A DNA stretch of 64,000 bases from Pleodorina starrii (Eukaryota; Chlorophyta; Chlorophyceae; Chlamydomonadales; Volvocaceae). Below are positions 1 through 12,389 of this stretch, one piece after another. Position 1 is the first letter of the stretch. Every line of letters begins with the position of its first letter. The notes beneath the pieces are model-generated. The model did no database searches. It was not told where the DNA came from and was given only the letters and a program-made list of their open reading frames with translations. The stretch covers positions 2,796,501 through 2,860,500 of the forward strand of contig BRXU01000004.1 of the NCBI GenBank assembly GCA_030267565.1. Reading direction: 5' to 3'. The position numbers and the translations under genes were made by a program.

Positions 1-3000
1 TGAAACGACCTAATCAATGAGGTTTGGGTATGTTAGCCCATGTTTAAGGCCTGGTGATCATTTCCTATTGCCGCGACCGTACGGCCAAAAGAGCGAGGTT
101 GATGTCAACGGGCGTGCTAGGGCGAAGATTGCGCGGACGACCATAAAAGAGTGTTGTTAATACAAGATTGATACATCCTCATCGTATCTAAGTGTAAATC
201 TTCATAGGATTGGGAATTACCACGCGGGGATCTATGCCAACGAATCTCGCCAGTCTGAAACCTCACATTACGTCACAGGAGTGACAAACCCTGTAAAGAA
301 AGGATTAACCTTATGTTTAATATTTTATTCTGCTTCAAATATATTACGGTTTGTTATGGGGCGCCACGCGACACGCACGACGGTAACGGTTTAATGGCGA
401 CGATGTAACTGACTTTTCCTACATATTTTGTGACCATTGTGAAATTAACATACCATCTTATGTAATATCACAGTACACTTATAAAGTTGTATCATTTGGC
501 AATGGTGATTGTCCTTCGACAATCAAGGAAGGTGATGGGTCGTGGCGGGCGTGGCGGGCCTCAACAAATAAAAGTAATGCTGGAAAGAACGCATGTAGGA
601 GCGTGTAACGGAGTATTATCACTAATACATTTCATTCAGTCAGCCGCCAATTGCACATATGAAGCTGACTCGCAGCTCTCGCAGGTAGACGCGCTTTTCA
701 ACCTGCACTGAAAGCGAAGCAGGCAAACTGGTAAACGCACAAAGCTGAACGGAGTGAACGGGCTTGGGCTGCCTTGGGCGGCCAGCTACCCTCCCCGGAA
801 CAATGGGCAGTTACCGAGTAGTTACCACGTGCACTCCATCCTCAAGCAGCGGATGACTACCCGTATGACGAGACGTGGCTCTTGCCATAGGTGTGACAAG
901 AACAGCCATGCAATTATCCATAACATCCACCCAAGGTTTCATGGCCAGGCAGGCGGCAGGCGAAGGCCGACGAGGGTAGCGAGCGAGGGGCGGGCGGACT
1001 CCAACGGTCTGCCCCTGGCCCATTGATTGCCGGCGGCTCTCGCCTCGCCCATCCCATCATAACTGTGCTCTTTGGGGAAGGAACGGTGCAGCCTGGATAT
1101 ACGCTTATATAGCAAATGTATGCGCTGCGGTTTGTACGTTTTTGAAGGCAACTTGCCCAAAGGCAAGGAGACGCTGGTCTGCATTTGAGGCCCATCCTTG
1201 GTGCACTCCAGGTAGGTAGGTAGCGAGGGTGGGAGTGGCCCTCTGTGGGATCACGCCCACAGATGTGGATGATGAAAAATGGTGGATTAAGCACATATGG
1301 TAATGTTAGCACGGGAAACCGACTGTGTTTTGGAGGCGGGGTTCACACGTACGGCGGGTTGACATGCAGACCTACCAGGACCTACCCAGCGAGGTGAGGT
1401 AAAATACATATACAGACGCCGGGCGAGGGGCCAGAGATGGTCCACAGCTTACAGGTGTTACTGCCTTGCGCTTGCACGTACACTGCAGCAGCACCAAGGA
1501 TTGACGACATGCGTGTGATAAACAATCACAGTCTCACACCACAGCGGATGGAGAGCATCGGATGGATAGATGCATGTATGAGAGCCACCGCGCGCCAAAA
1601 CCACGCACGCACTGCATCCGCCAAGCCAAACCCAATCGCTGCCGGCCGCGCGGCCGGCGGCCGTGCCCCACAGCCAAAAAGTAAGAAGGGGCACAACACG
1701 GCGCTTGATTGCCTACATACAGCTGCCTGATGCTCGCCTGGTCCTGCCTGGTTTCCTTTCTCTTGTGCTCGCTCGTGCTTCTGTCGTGCGCCTAGTGCCA
1801 AAGCATGCACCACATCGATCATACGGTAATAATGACCGACGCCGGCACCGGCGTTCCTGGCGGTTCACATACATACATGTTCATCCAGCAAAACATCGAA
1901 CATTGCTCTCCGGTCGCTCCGGATCCATCTGAACATGCCTACATACATGCCTAACTTCGTGATGAATACGAACGTCTAGCTAGCTGTAGCTAACCCGCGC
2001 CCGCCCGCCATGGACGATCGACATGTATGACTAGCTCGCTCGCCTCTGCCCATCCAGCAGCTCATACATCCTGATCGTAGTTAGATAGCCCGTCCTAGCC
2101 TTCAAGTTTTTATCCTGCTCGTCCTGCTCAAAAGAAACAATGCACATTGAAGAAAGATGCGACGTACGGGCAGCGGCGGCGGCCTCTGCGATCTGCGCAG
2201 CCGCCGCCGCACAGTTCCCAGCAGCCACCAATTAGTAATTAGGGTCGCCCAATCGCCGCCACTCACTGATGACATACGATGCTGCGATGCAAACCGCTCC
2301 GTCGTTGCCGGTATCTTCACGAGGCGCACCGCTGCCAATCGGCCGGTCGGTCGGCCACTGTTGATCGCCACGCAAATCGATCGCGAGCCGGCAATGAAAC
2401 AACAATCATCATCACACTGAATAAGAAGCGTTACAAATGACGTAGCCATCTGCTCGCCAACAATACGCAAATGAGCCAAACAATTATAAACGTCAAGCAA
2501 TCACAATCAAGAAACAGTGCGCCAAGCAAGTAAGAAGCAATCCACTAACGCGAGGCGCCACGCAACCAATTCGCCAACCATCTGACAGCTCGCTCATCCC
2601 CAATGTTCTGTCATTCCATCTACTTGACTCACGGTCGGGACCATGCATGCTCTCTTCGTTCACCCACCCGTTCCCGCCAATTCCTATCCTCCACTCCCAT
2701 ACATTAACATCAACCCAACAACAAACCGGAACATCCTTTCCGCGGTTCACTTAGGGTGCTGGGCGCAGGACAACACCGGCACGTCTGCTCCATTGACGTT
2801 GAGCTTGACGTTGACGGCTCTGTGAGATTGATTTGTGAGTTCTGTGAGGCTCGACCTTCAGACCTCAGGAAGATCTGATGCTCGATACCAATGTAGCCAT
2901 CTTAGATGCTAAAGGCCACTCGACTTGTTTGTATAGGTATAGCTTAGGCTCTTATAGCCTAGCCGCACTGTCGTACAGCTGCTACACTCCGCATCAACGC

Positions 3001-3266
3001 CCTACCCTAGCCTACCTTGCTCTGCACGGATGGCTCGCTCGCCCGCTACATATGGAATCTACAGCCAACCGCATGTGCTCTCGGCTGCCCCGCAGAGGCC
3101 CGCAGGCAGCCGGCTCGATTGGTTGCTGTAAGCCGCGCTCCTGAGCATCAGCGGGATAAGCCTTTGCTGCTAATAAAAGTTGCTGTATGACTAATTAGCT
3201 GCTTGTCGCTTGACTGGTTGGTTGCCTGCTGGCCGTAAGGCAAAGGCTGCATTGTGAGTACCGGTA
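1..3266. other. Intergenic / 3' flank, no gene recognised
   Basis: This stretch is lower in GC than the rest and holds only short overlapping reading frames with no recognisable motif, consistent splice pattern or codon bias. The part next to 3267 should be the 3' UTR and terminator of the minus-strand cassette gene. I see nothing else I can support. Confidence 0.6.
2431..2435 (-). terminator. Candidate TGTAA poly(A) signal of the cassette gene
   Basis: On the minus strand this reads TGTAA, the usual chlorophyte poly(A) signal. It is the first such pentamer downstream of the stop codon at 3267-3269 and implies a 3' UTR of about 830 nt, which is plausible for volvocine genes. The pentamer is short and can occur by chance. 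Confidence 0.4.
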
Positions 3267-3321
3267 TTAGTAGTTGAGCGAGGCAGCCAGATTGGATAGC
3301 GCCCGGTGGATTGTGTCCAGG
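3267..3321 (-). other. Terminal exon of the cassette gene, a truncated A module
   Basis: After the phase-2 donor of E4, the acceptor CTCTCCCCAG at 3322 opens a 55-nt exon encoding an 18-residue tail (LDTIHRALSNLAASLNY) and TAA at 3269-3267. Its pattern (Leu-x2-Leu-x3-Ala-x-Ser-Leu-x-Tyr) resembles the start of the A core (LGLMEDTAERLGLHF and similar). The gene therefore seems to end inside what would have been a fifth copy. Confidence 0.7.
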
Positions 3322-6300
3322 CTGGGGAGAGAGGGAGGGGCCAGGGAGGGGAGGAAGGGATGGAGGGGGAGGTGGGTGAAGAGGCCGGTCGAGAGGTGTT
3401 GTGAAGGGTCAAAATGGGGACGGCGGGGAGCGAGGTCGGGGAGAAGGGACAAGGGATGTAATGCTCCGCGGTGCAGTCTTACTTCGCGGTCCACACACCA
3501 GCATTAAAGGCTGCCAACTAACAACCATCATCCGCCCTCCTCCACCTCCCACTCCTTTTCATCCTTGTCCTCGTCTTCATGCTCCCCGCCCTACCCCCTC
3601 TCTTCGCCCTGCCCCTCTCGCTCCACTCACTTGACCTCCAGGTTGGCGAACGCGATCCACTCCTCGTCGTTCATGTAGAGCGCGTAGTCGGCCGAGTAGC
3701 GCAGCGCGGGGCCGTGCTCAACGGCGGCCCCCACCAGGGTCCGGGCCACCCCCACCACATCGGAGGCCAGCGTGTGGGGACTCAGGCGGCCGCCGGGCAG
3801 GACTGGGGGAAGGGCGGGGGCACAGTCGAGTGGGGAGGAAGCGGTGTGGACGGGGATATGCGCCGTATGGTTGTCAAGCAGAGCAGGTCAGTCCACAGGC
3901 GCGAGCCAACCCCTGAAAAGGACACAGACCCAGGCCGGTCAAGTCACCGTCTCGGTAAACTCATGTCTTCGCCTCCCACCCCACCCCACCCTCCCGCCTT
4001 CCCATCCCGGCCCGACCATGTTTCCACCTGCCAACCTGCTGGCCCCACCCTTCCGGCCCCCCGCCTTGGCCCCGTTTCCCCATCCTCTCCACCCGGCCCC
4101 AGCGCCCTTTCAGCCTCCTCACCCGCATTCCGCACGAGCTCCCTCAGCGCCCCCGTAACGCTGTTCACGATGAGGGTCGAGCCCAGCTGGGCGGCGCTGA
4201 CAGATCCCCAGTTCGAATCCAAGTAGGAGTTCATGCTGCCCTCGTAGCCCCGTGGCAACCAGTACGCCCGCCGCAGCTCTCGCACCAGCTCACTCATGTT
4301 GCGGGCGGCTGCCAGGCGCCTACCCACGGAGGGAGCGAAGGGGGAAGCGTGGATCGGGGGAAGTGAGAGCTGAGAGGCAGGCCGTGTTGGCACGTTGCAT
4401 GGGTGGACTCGCTGGACAGACGACAGACGACTTTTGGACGAGCGATCCAGACGGAGCGGACGAGCCGCATCTGGAATGCAGTGTGGGCGGCGCGTGTGTC
4501 GTGGACAGGGCATCACAGGGATGCCGAACAGGGAAGGCGCTGGGACGTGCGTGTCTATGTGTCTGACCTATTCGACGTGTGATGGTTGGGTGCAGGCAAG
4601 GCGGCTGCCGGAACGCCCGCATCCAGCCATCCCCCCTGCTTGCGAACTGACAAACTCCAATAAGTGAAAGGCAAGGCAGGCCTGAAGATGTGGCCGACAC
4701 TCTCCGGCGAGGTAGTCCGTAGTAGGCAAGCTAACATCCATCCCCAAGCGTGCGCGCACCTCCAGGTTTCCCTCACCACACACGCTTTCAACAACAACCA
4801 CAACACCCTTCAAACCCATCTCGCTCTCTGCCCCCATCGAGCCGGTCGGCCCGAGGGCTCCGCCCTCACGTGAGGTCCAACTGGTGGTGCAGCAGCATGT
4901 AGCCCGCGATGATGCTGCCAGTGTCGGTGGTGAGGAACTGCAGGAAGGTGGGCTGGAGGATGCCGTACAGGGTGGTGGCGGTGGGGCCGCTGGGGTCTGC
5001 GCGGATGAAGGGGGCGGCACGCAAGGAACGATGCGATCCTTAGATTGTTGTGTGTCTATCCTGAGCTTGTTGGGGCGGGTACGCAGCCGGATGAGCAGCG
5101 CGGGGGACAGAGGAGCGGTTGGGAGGATGGAGACGGAGTTAAGGAAAGAGGAGGAAGAACCGCAGTGGAGTAACCGAGTAAGGATATGATGGGGGTGGGG
5201 GTGAGGGTGAGGCGGCCGCAAAGACGACCGGAAGGTGGATGCTGTGGTAGGTGACGTCAGTGCAGCTCACACCGACGGGTTCCCATCTTCCCAGCGGTTG
5301 ATCTCGCTGGGGGAAAATATGGCATAACGCCCACCGCTCACAGCTTGTACTCAGGCACTCAACCCAGATCCACCCGTACCTACACCCAAACCTGATCCCA
5401 GAACCACATCACCACACCCCCACCACCAGCCCCCCCCTACCAGCCAGGCTGGGATCCAGGCCGTGCTGCAGCAGTTTGTACACGTAGAGGGCGGCGGTGG
5501 GGGAGTCGCGCACCACGTCGCGGGCCGCTGGGTAGGCACTCTACGAAGCGCGCGGGGGGAGCGGGGAGCAGCAGGTGAAGGGCACGGGGGCGAGGGCGGA
5601 GGAGGTGTTGCTCGGGCAAGTCCACAAACCGACAGACTGGCACATTTCCGATGGCCTTTAGGACGCAAACTCTCAAGAGGAGAGATTCCAAACGCGAGAC
5701 TGCGGTTCCTGTCGCTGTTGGTCTCACAAGGCGGGTGTCCCTCACAACCTGCCGGTCAGCTAACCCCAACCCCAACCCCACCCGACCCGCGCTAGCCTCA
5801 CCTCGGCAAACGCCACCAGGAAATCCAGACCCAGCGACTCTGTCACACCGCTCAGCAGCCCAAGCAACTCCTTCACAGCCTCCGGAGGCGACGGAGGCGG
5901 AGGTGGCGGTGGCGGCGACGCCGGGTAGGCGGGCGGGAAGTCGTGCCAGTCAGGCTGGTACCCGCCGTGCCTCGGGGGCGGCGCATCGACGTTCGGGTAC
6001 GACGGCGGAATCGGCGTCACCGGTGGCCGACCGTGGCTGGAATACGGTGGCAGGTAGTGGTAGGGCTCGTAGATGATTTCAAAGGGTGCGTCAGGGGGTG
6101 GCACATTATGTTGCGGCGCATCGGGACCCAACGGCGTGAAGGGCGGGAAGGGAGCCCAGGGAGGCGCGTCGTCCGCCAGGAGAGACCGCGACCGCGACCG
6201 CCACGGCGGCCGGGACGACGATGGCGACATCGATGATGAGTGGGGGAGCGATCGAGGGGATTTGGCGACGCCTGGTATAACGGCGAGTGGCGGCGGCGGG

Positions 6301-9300
6301 GGCGGCGGGGGCGGCGGTGGTAGTGTTGGTGGCGGTGGTACAGGCGGGGGCGGAGGGGGTGGGGGAGACTCCGGAGTTTCGAAGTCGTACACGCCGGTCG
6401 GGAGGCGGCCGTGTGGCTGCTGCGGTGGCGGCGGTGGCGGCGGCGGTGGCGAGGACGGCGGCGGCGGCGATGGCGACGGCGGTGGAGGCGCGGAAGGCGG
6501 CGGTGGTGGTGGGGGTGGTGGCGGTGGCGGCGGCGCCGGGGGAAGCGGTGGCGTCGGCGGCGGTGGTGGCGGCGGGGCGTCAACGTCGTAGTCGGCAATG
6601 GTGCTGGGATGAAGCGGGCTTGCCTGATACGAGGGAGGAAGATAAGTTGTGATATAATCACCTGTGGGCAGCGGTGGTGGCTGTGGCAGCAAAGACAGAG
6701 GCGGCGGCGACGGTGGGGGTGGAGGCTGCGGCCGGGGCGGGCGCGATGCCTGCGTTAGTGGCGGCGGTGTCGGTGGCGGGGGCGGGGGCGGCGGTGGTGG
6801 CGGCGGCGGTGGTGGCGGCGGTGGTGGCGGTGATGGCGGCGGTGGTGGCGGTATCGGTGGTGGCGGCATCGGTGGTGGCGGTGGCGGCAGCGATGGTGGC
6901 GGCGATGGTGGCGGCGGCGGTGGCGGCGGTGGCGGCGTCGGGGGTGGCGTCGGTGGTTTCGGCGTCAGCGGTGGCGGTGGCGGGGGAGCACCAGTGCCGT
7001 AGCTCGGAGAGGTGCTCGGATTGGGCGGGGGAAAGCTAGACGACGGTGGGTCTGCTTGGTGGTAAATGGGCGGCTGTGCCGGGATTGTGGGCAACGGGCG
7101 GGTGGGCTGTCTGGGTGCGCTACTCAGGCTGCCTGCGGGGTGTGGAGGGGGCCGAGGGTCGGCGAGGGGGATTACCTTAGCTCGTAAGCTCAAGGGAGGA
7201 CGCGGGAAGGGGGGGGTCCGAAACGTGAGGGTGCTGAATGGGAGCGGGTGGGTTGGCAGCACTGGAGAGGGCGGCAATACCAGCGGCGGCGGCAGCAGCA
7301 ATGCAGCGACCTTAACGAAGCCGCAGCAGCACTTTACGGGAGGAGACATGTGGCAGAAACGGCGGTGGCATGCAGCGGTGGCAGCAGCAGTTGCGGCGGC
7401 GAGGTTGTGCCGTGCTGTCACCTGGCTGCCAGTTAGGAGGGCCACATATACGACAGCTTCGATGCTCCGCAGCTTGCCACGCTCAACCTCACGATTCTAG
7501 CTGTGCAGCCGCGGGTTCTTTCTCTCTTCCGCTCATGCATGCATGCATGCATGGTTGACCTCCTCGCTCGCTCCAATGCCCACTTGCCAACACCCCTCCG
7601 CTGACCACACCCTCCGCAGTCCGCACGTGCAAGCAAAGAACTCCCAGGGTCTTCCTCCACTTTTCCTTCTCCCCCGCTGCTGTTGGAGGGAGGGAACCAA
7701 AGGTCACACCCACTCACACAGACAGACACACAGACAGACACAAACACAGACAGACACAAACACAGACAGCACACACACGGTGGGTTTCCCTGACCGGCGC
7801 AGATCGCAGCTTGGTTGCCGGAGAGCGTTGTGGGCCATTGCGGCACCCCAAGTGCCGGTTTGCCACTGTATCGCGCCTGTATTGCGCCTTCTTCTTCGAG
7901 GGTTTCGGCCACATCAGGAACACACGCGTGCGCGTGGTCTGGGACTCTGGGTGCGCTTTCCGTTGCCCTGGTCGCCTCCGCTGCAGTGCACGGCCAGCTG
8001 GCCCGCTGGCCTCTGCCCGTTCCAGGATCTGGAGACCACAGGAACAACAACAGCACACACACCGCAACTACACAACCACAACCATAACCACGCACGCGCG
8101 CGCGGCTCACCGCCAAGGCTCGATAGTATCCGGGTCAGCTCGCCCAAGCTGCGGTTGGGAGAAGGTAGGGGATGCGGACCAGAGTCGGGATCGCAGGGTT
8201 TGGTGGCAGGCGAGATTGCCGTAATTGCGTATATCGCCCCGGAACAGACGGTTTGGCGTGAGACGCACGTGTCCCTGGTGTGGTTGGAGAAGACGCACGT
8301 GCCAGTGTGTGCAAGGCGACACGCACGGGGCATACTTAAATGTAATCGCTCCCCACCACCACCACCACCGTCACCACCACACCAGCGCAACCTTCTAGAG
8401 AAAAGATCCCCTTGCTCACCCACCCCTCCCAAACCCTCCTCGGCTGTCCCAGACCTGCCCCCATCTCTTCGGCCCTCACTTGTCCCGCAGCCGGATGAAC
8501 GCCCAGTACTCTTCATCGCTCATGTACAGCGCCGCATCCGCGTTGTTGCGCAGCGCATCCGCGTTCTCCGCCGTGGAGCCCACAACGGCCAAACCAAAGT
8601 CCACCACGTCGCGGGCCAGCTGCAGCGGATTGGTGCGGCCGTCCGGAGAGACTGCGTGCGGCCGGGCCGGGGTGGGTGCGGGGAGGGGCGGGGGGCGTGA
8701 CGGGGTGGGGGCGTGTGTGTGTGCAGGGACGCACGGGGTCATGCAAGTAGCGGCGTGGGGGCGGGGGGGCCGGGGGGCTCAGGTATCATGGATGCGGGAA
8801 GTGCGCGTGGGAGGTCACCGTTGGTGTGGTATGATGGTGGGTCCTTAGGGTGTTGGACTAGCTGTGGGCAGGTGAGGTTGTGGCGGCTGGGCAGGTGGAT
8901 GGGCGGGTATGTGTACCGCACGGCGGCGACTCATATGCGCTGCTCTGAGGATGTCATCCCGGGGAGTTGAGGGCCTGGCTGGGGACGTGGGGAGGGACGG
9001 CCGCAGGTTCACGGAAGTCGCGGGCCGCAACCGAGGGCCGGAACACCCCACTGATTGGCGGTTGAGAAGCACGAGCGTAGCAGCCCTTCCAACACCATGC
9101 GATCCCTGCAGCTGCGGCATGGCAACGGCGCAGCTGTGTACCGGCGCAAAAACCCTCATCCGGCATGGTGGGAGCTGGAGCTTTCGATTGTTTCTATTTG
9201 GATCTGAAACTTTTGGGTCGACATACACGGGCCTTGCCTGCGTTCCGCCTTGCCCTCCGCATCCGTCCTCTCGCTCCCCGCCCCTCTTTCGTTACCCGCC

Positions 9301-12300
9301 TCTCACCCGTCTCTGTCCACAGCTGTTGTACGGCATCCATGACGGACTGCAGGACGAGATAAGGGCCGTACTCGCCGCTCCCCTCCGTGGAGCCCCACTC
9401 GGAGGACTTCAGACCGCGTACGAGCTCGTCCAAGTCCCGAGCATAAGCCAGGGACCTGTGTGTGTGGGTGAACGGGTGGTAGCAGGGGAAACGCATTTGG
9501 GGCACGTAGGATAGCAAGGTATCGGTAAGCGGCCACGGCGGTGGGGATGGAGGGTCTTAGGGCTCTAAGAACCTGTGACGGGGGCACGAAGCGACGTCGT
9601 GCATGTACGAGCGCGTCGTCACATCATACCAAGCTCAATATACGTAACACTCACCGTACGTCAATGTTGTGGTTTCGGAGCAGCACATCCGCTACGATGC
9701 TGCCGCTGGGCGAGGACGCTAAGCTGTTTAGGGCCGAGGTGAGGATGCGGCTGAGAGAGGTGGCGGCCTGGCCGGTGATATCTGGTGAGGGGAAAGAGGA
9801 GTCGAGGGAGGGAGGGAGGGGCGATTGAAGGGGGACAACAGTAAACTTCCGGGGGGGTTGCGAAGTGCGAGGCGGTAAAGGAGACGAACCGCAGTGGGCC
9901 GTAGTCACCAGGGAGGTCATGTCGGTGTACCGAAGGGGATGTTGCGTGCGTGTTCGCGAAGTTAATGCGAAAAGGGCGGTACACACGGACGCAGCCGGGG
10001 TGAAGGGACAGCGACAGCAACTACAAGAGGAGGTGGTAGGAGCTTCAGGTCAGACCCTACCACCAGACCATACGAGCTCGGGAGGGTCGTCAGGGTTCGC
10101 TAGCCCCGAAGCCACCACTTCTATGAATACCGTAGCAAGCATGGTTCCCACGACGACTCCCCTCGCGCCACCAGCACTGCAGCTAGCTACCAGCAGCAGC
10201 AAGGTGTCGGCGGGGACCCCGAGCCGCGCACACAAGCCAAGCCCGATCGACCCAAGTGCCGGCCCCAGCCTCAGCCCCGGGCCCGGTCCCGGTCTCGTGA
10301 TTCCCGGCCCCAGGTCTCACCTCCCACGTAGGGTCCCAGGCCGGTGCTGAGCAGCTTGTAAATGTAGTAGGTGGCAGTGGGGGAGTCAATGGCGATGTCG
10401 GCGACTGGCGGGTAGGCGGACTGCGGAGGGCGTTCCGGGGGGCGGGAAGAGGCGGGGTGCGAGACCAGGGTGCGGCGGCGGGAAAAGCTTATGGCCGGGT
10501 TCGTGGGGTGCTGCTGATAATGATGACCCGCCCCCGCCCTCCCACACCGCCAACATAACCATAACCACCACGCCATCCCAAATCCACACACCCCCCACGT
10601 CCCTCTCCTCCTCTTCCCACCTGGAAGAATCGAACCAGGAAGTGCAGACCCAGCCTTTCCGCCGTATCCTCCATCAGACCCAACAGACTGTCCAGGGCCG
10701 AGGGTGCGGCACTGCTGTGGGGAGGGGGGCTCTGGCTCCACCACCAATTCCAGGGGGGCCATGACGATTGCCAAGTCTGCGGCGGCGGCGGCGAGGATTG
10801 CCAATGTTGTGGCGGCGGCGGCGGTGCTGACTGCCAGTGCCATGGAGGCGACGGCATCCGAGCGCCTGTCCCAGCAAGATTGGTTGGCGACAGCGGCCAA
10901 GTCCGTGGCGGCGATGAAGGCCGGGTCCGTGGTGGTGGCGAGCTGTCTGGATAGTTGGGCCACCGAGGCTGGTCGCTACCGCCGCTATTGCCACTGTTAT
11001 CATCACTTTTATCGGGGCTGTCCTCGTCAGCAAGGTCACCTGCAGAGCGGGGCGAAGGGTGGGGAGAATAACATACATACAAGAAGCGCAGCCGGGTGGG
11101 TGTGAGGGACCGAGGACAGAAGAGGTGGCGGAGGAGGCGGGGGACGGAGCAAGGGATGGAACGAGGGAGGAGGAGGCATACGGGCATGGGCCCCGGCGGC
11201 GGCAGGGATCACACATCTCAGGGGTCTCCGCGTGCAGCTCTACACCCTGTGTGCGTGAGGAGAAAATGGGTTCCAACACCCAAGGCGAAGCAAGTTCAGG
11301 AGGGCGAGGCGAGGCGTGGACGGTCTACCCGTGTCACCGGGATCCAGCGGGGAGAGTGGACGGGTTGATCCTCTCTCCTCCGGAGAGTCCAAGCCTGTCC
11401 CTCGCATGCCCGCATCCATCCATCCATCCATCCATCCATCCATCCATCCACTGCCGCAGTGGATGCGACAAACTCACCAGACAGGCCGTCCAGAGCACTC
11501 CACACGATTCTCAGGCTGATGGTGGAGACGATTGGACACGGCGCGTTGGGAGGTGGAGGACGTGGCAGAAAGGAGGGGTAGGGCGCGGGGCTCGAACGTC
11601 AAGGCATGAACGTGCCTGCGCTGGTCCTTGGTTGGCAAACAAGCGCGAGTCAGGTTATTGACCACCGCATTGTATCTAGTCCTCGCCTAACTATTTTGCA
11701 ATGCGGACACAGCGGTCCCCCTTGTGCAACCCTTCTTGTGCCGGAGGTTCTGCCGTCTCTCCGTCCGTGTCTCGCAGGTCTCGACCTGGTGCTCCATCCG
11801 CCCAGGGCCTCACCCCTCCCCCTGGCCCAGCCGGGCCCCCCGTGACACACCCCAGCCTCCGTGCCAGCCTCACGTGCTCGTACCTTTTGTCTACCCCCCG
11901 GCCTACCCCGCAAATTCACGCATCCCGCCCTTCCGTCGACGGCCCAGGTTCATCCACCCACATATGGCTCGCCTTTGTCCTTGCCAGCTTCTTTTTCTTC
12001 TTCGGGTGGGCTTGTTTAAGCGACAAGAGCTTCGCATCGCCGCCACAATCCAACAACAAAGCCCGTGCGTCCCATTGAGCGAGCCGCTCCGGAGTCCCGA
12101 CCCGGTCGACAATCCCCGACCCTGCCCCCAAGCAACCCGGCGGCCCACCTGTGCTCAAGTCTGTAGAACGCAGAGAATTCGTCGTTTGTCATTTGCACCG
12201 CGCTGTCCACGTTGTACCGCAGCTCCTGCGCGTTCTCCAGTACGGCAGCGGCCACTGTAGAAGTAAAGCCGACCAGGTCGCGTGCCAGTTGGATGGGCTG

Positions 12301-12335
12301 GACGCGGCCATAGGGGCTGGCTGTGGGGGTGAGGT

Positions 12336-12389
<54 letters not shown>

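Noticed and set aside
1..3266. Several 60-130-codon frames on both strands
   Set aside because: No motifs, no consistent splice signals, mutually overlapping, and lower GC than neighbouring exons.
4200..4220. tRNA B-box-like GTTCGAATCC
   Set aside because: It lies inside exon D4 with no A box or cloverleaf around it.
6073..7039. Long Gly-rich plus-strand reading frames
   Set aside because: They are the exact antisense of the poly-Pro exon A4, which has phase-consistent splice sites and a conserved A core at its 3' end.
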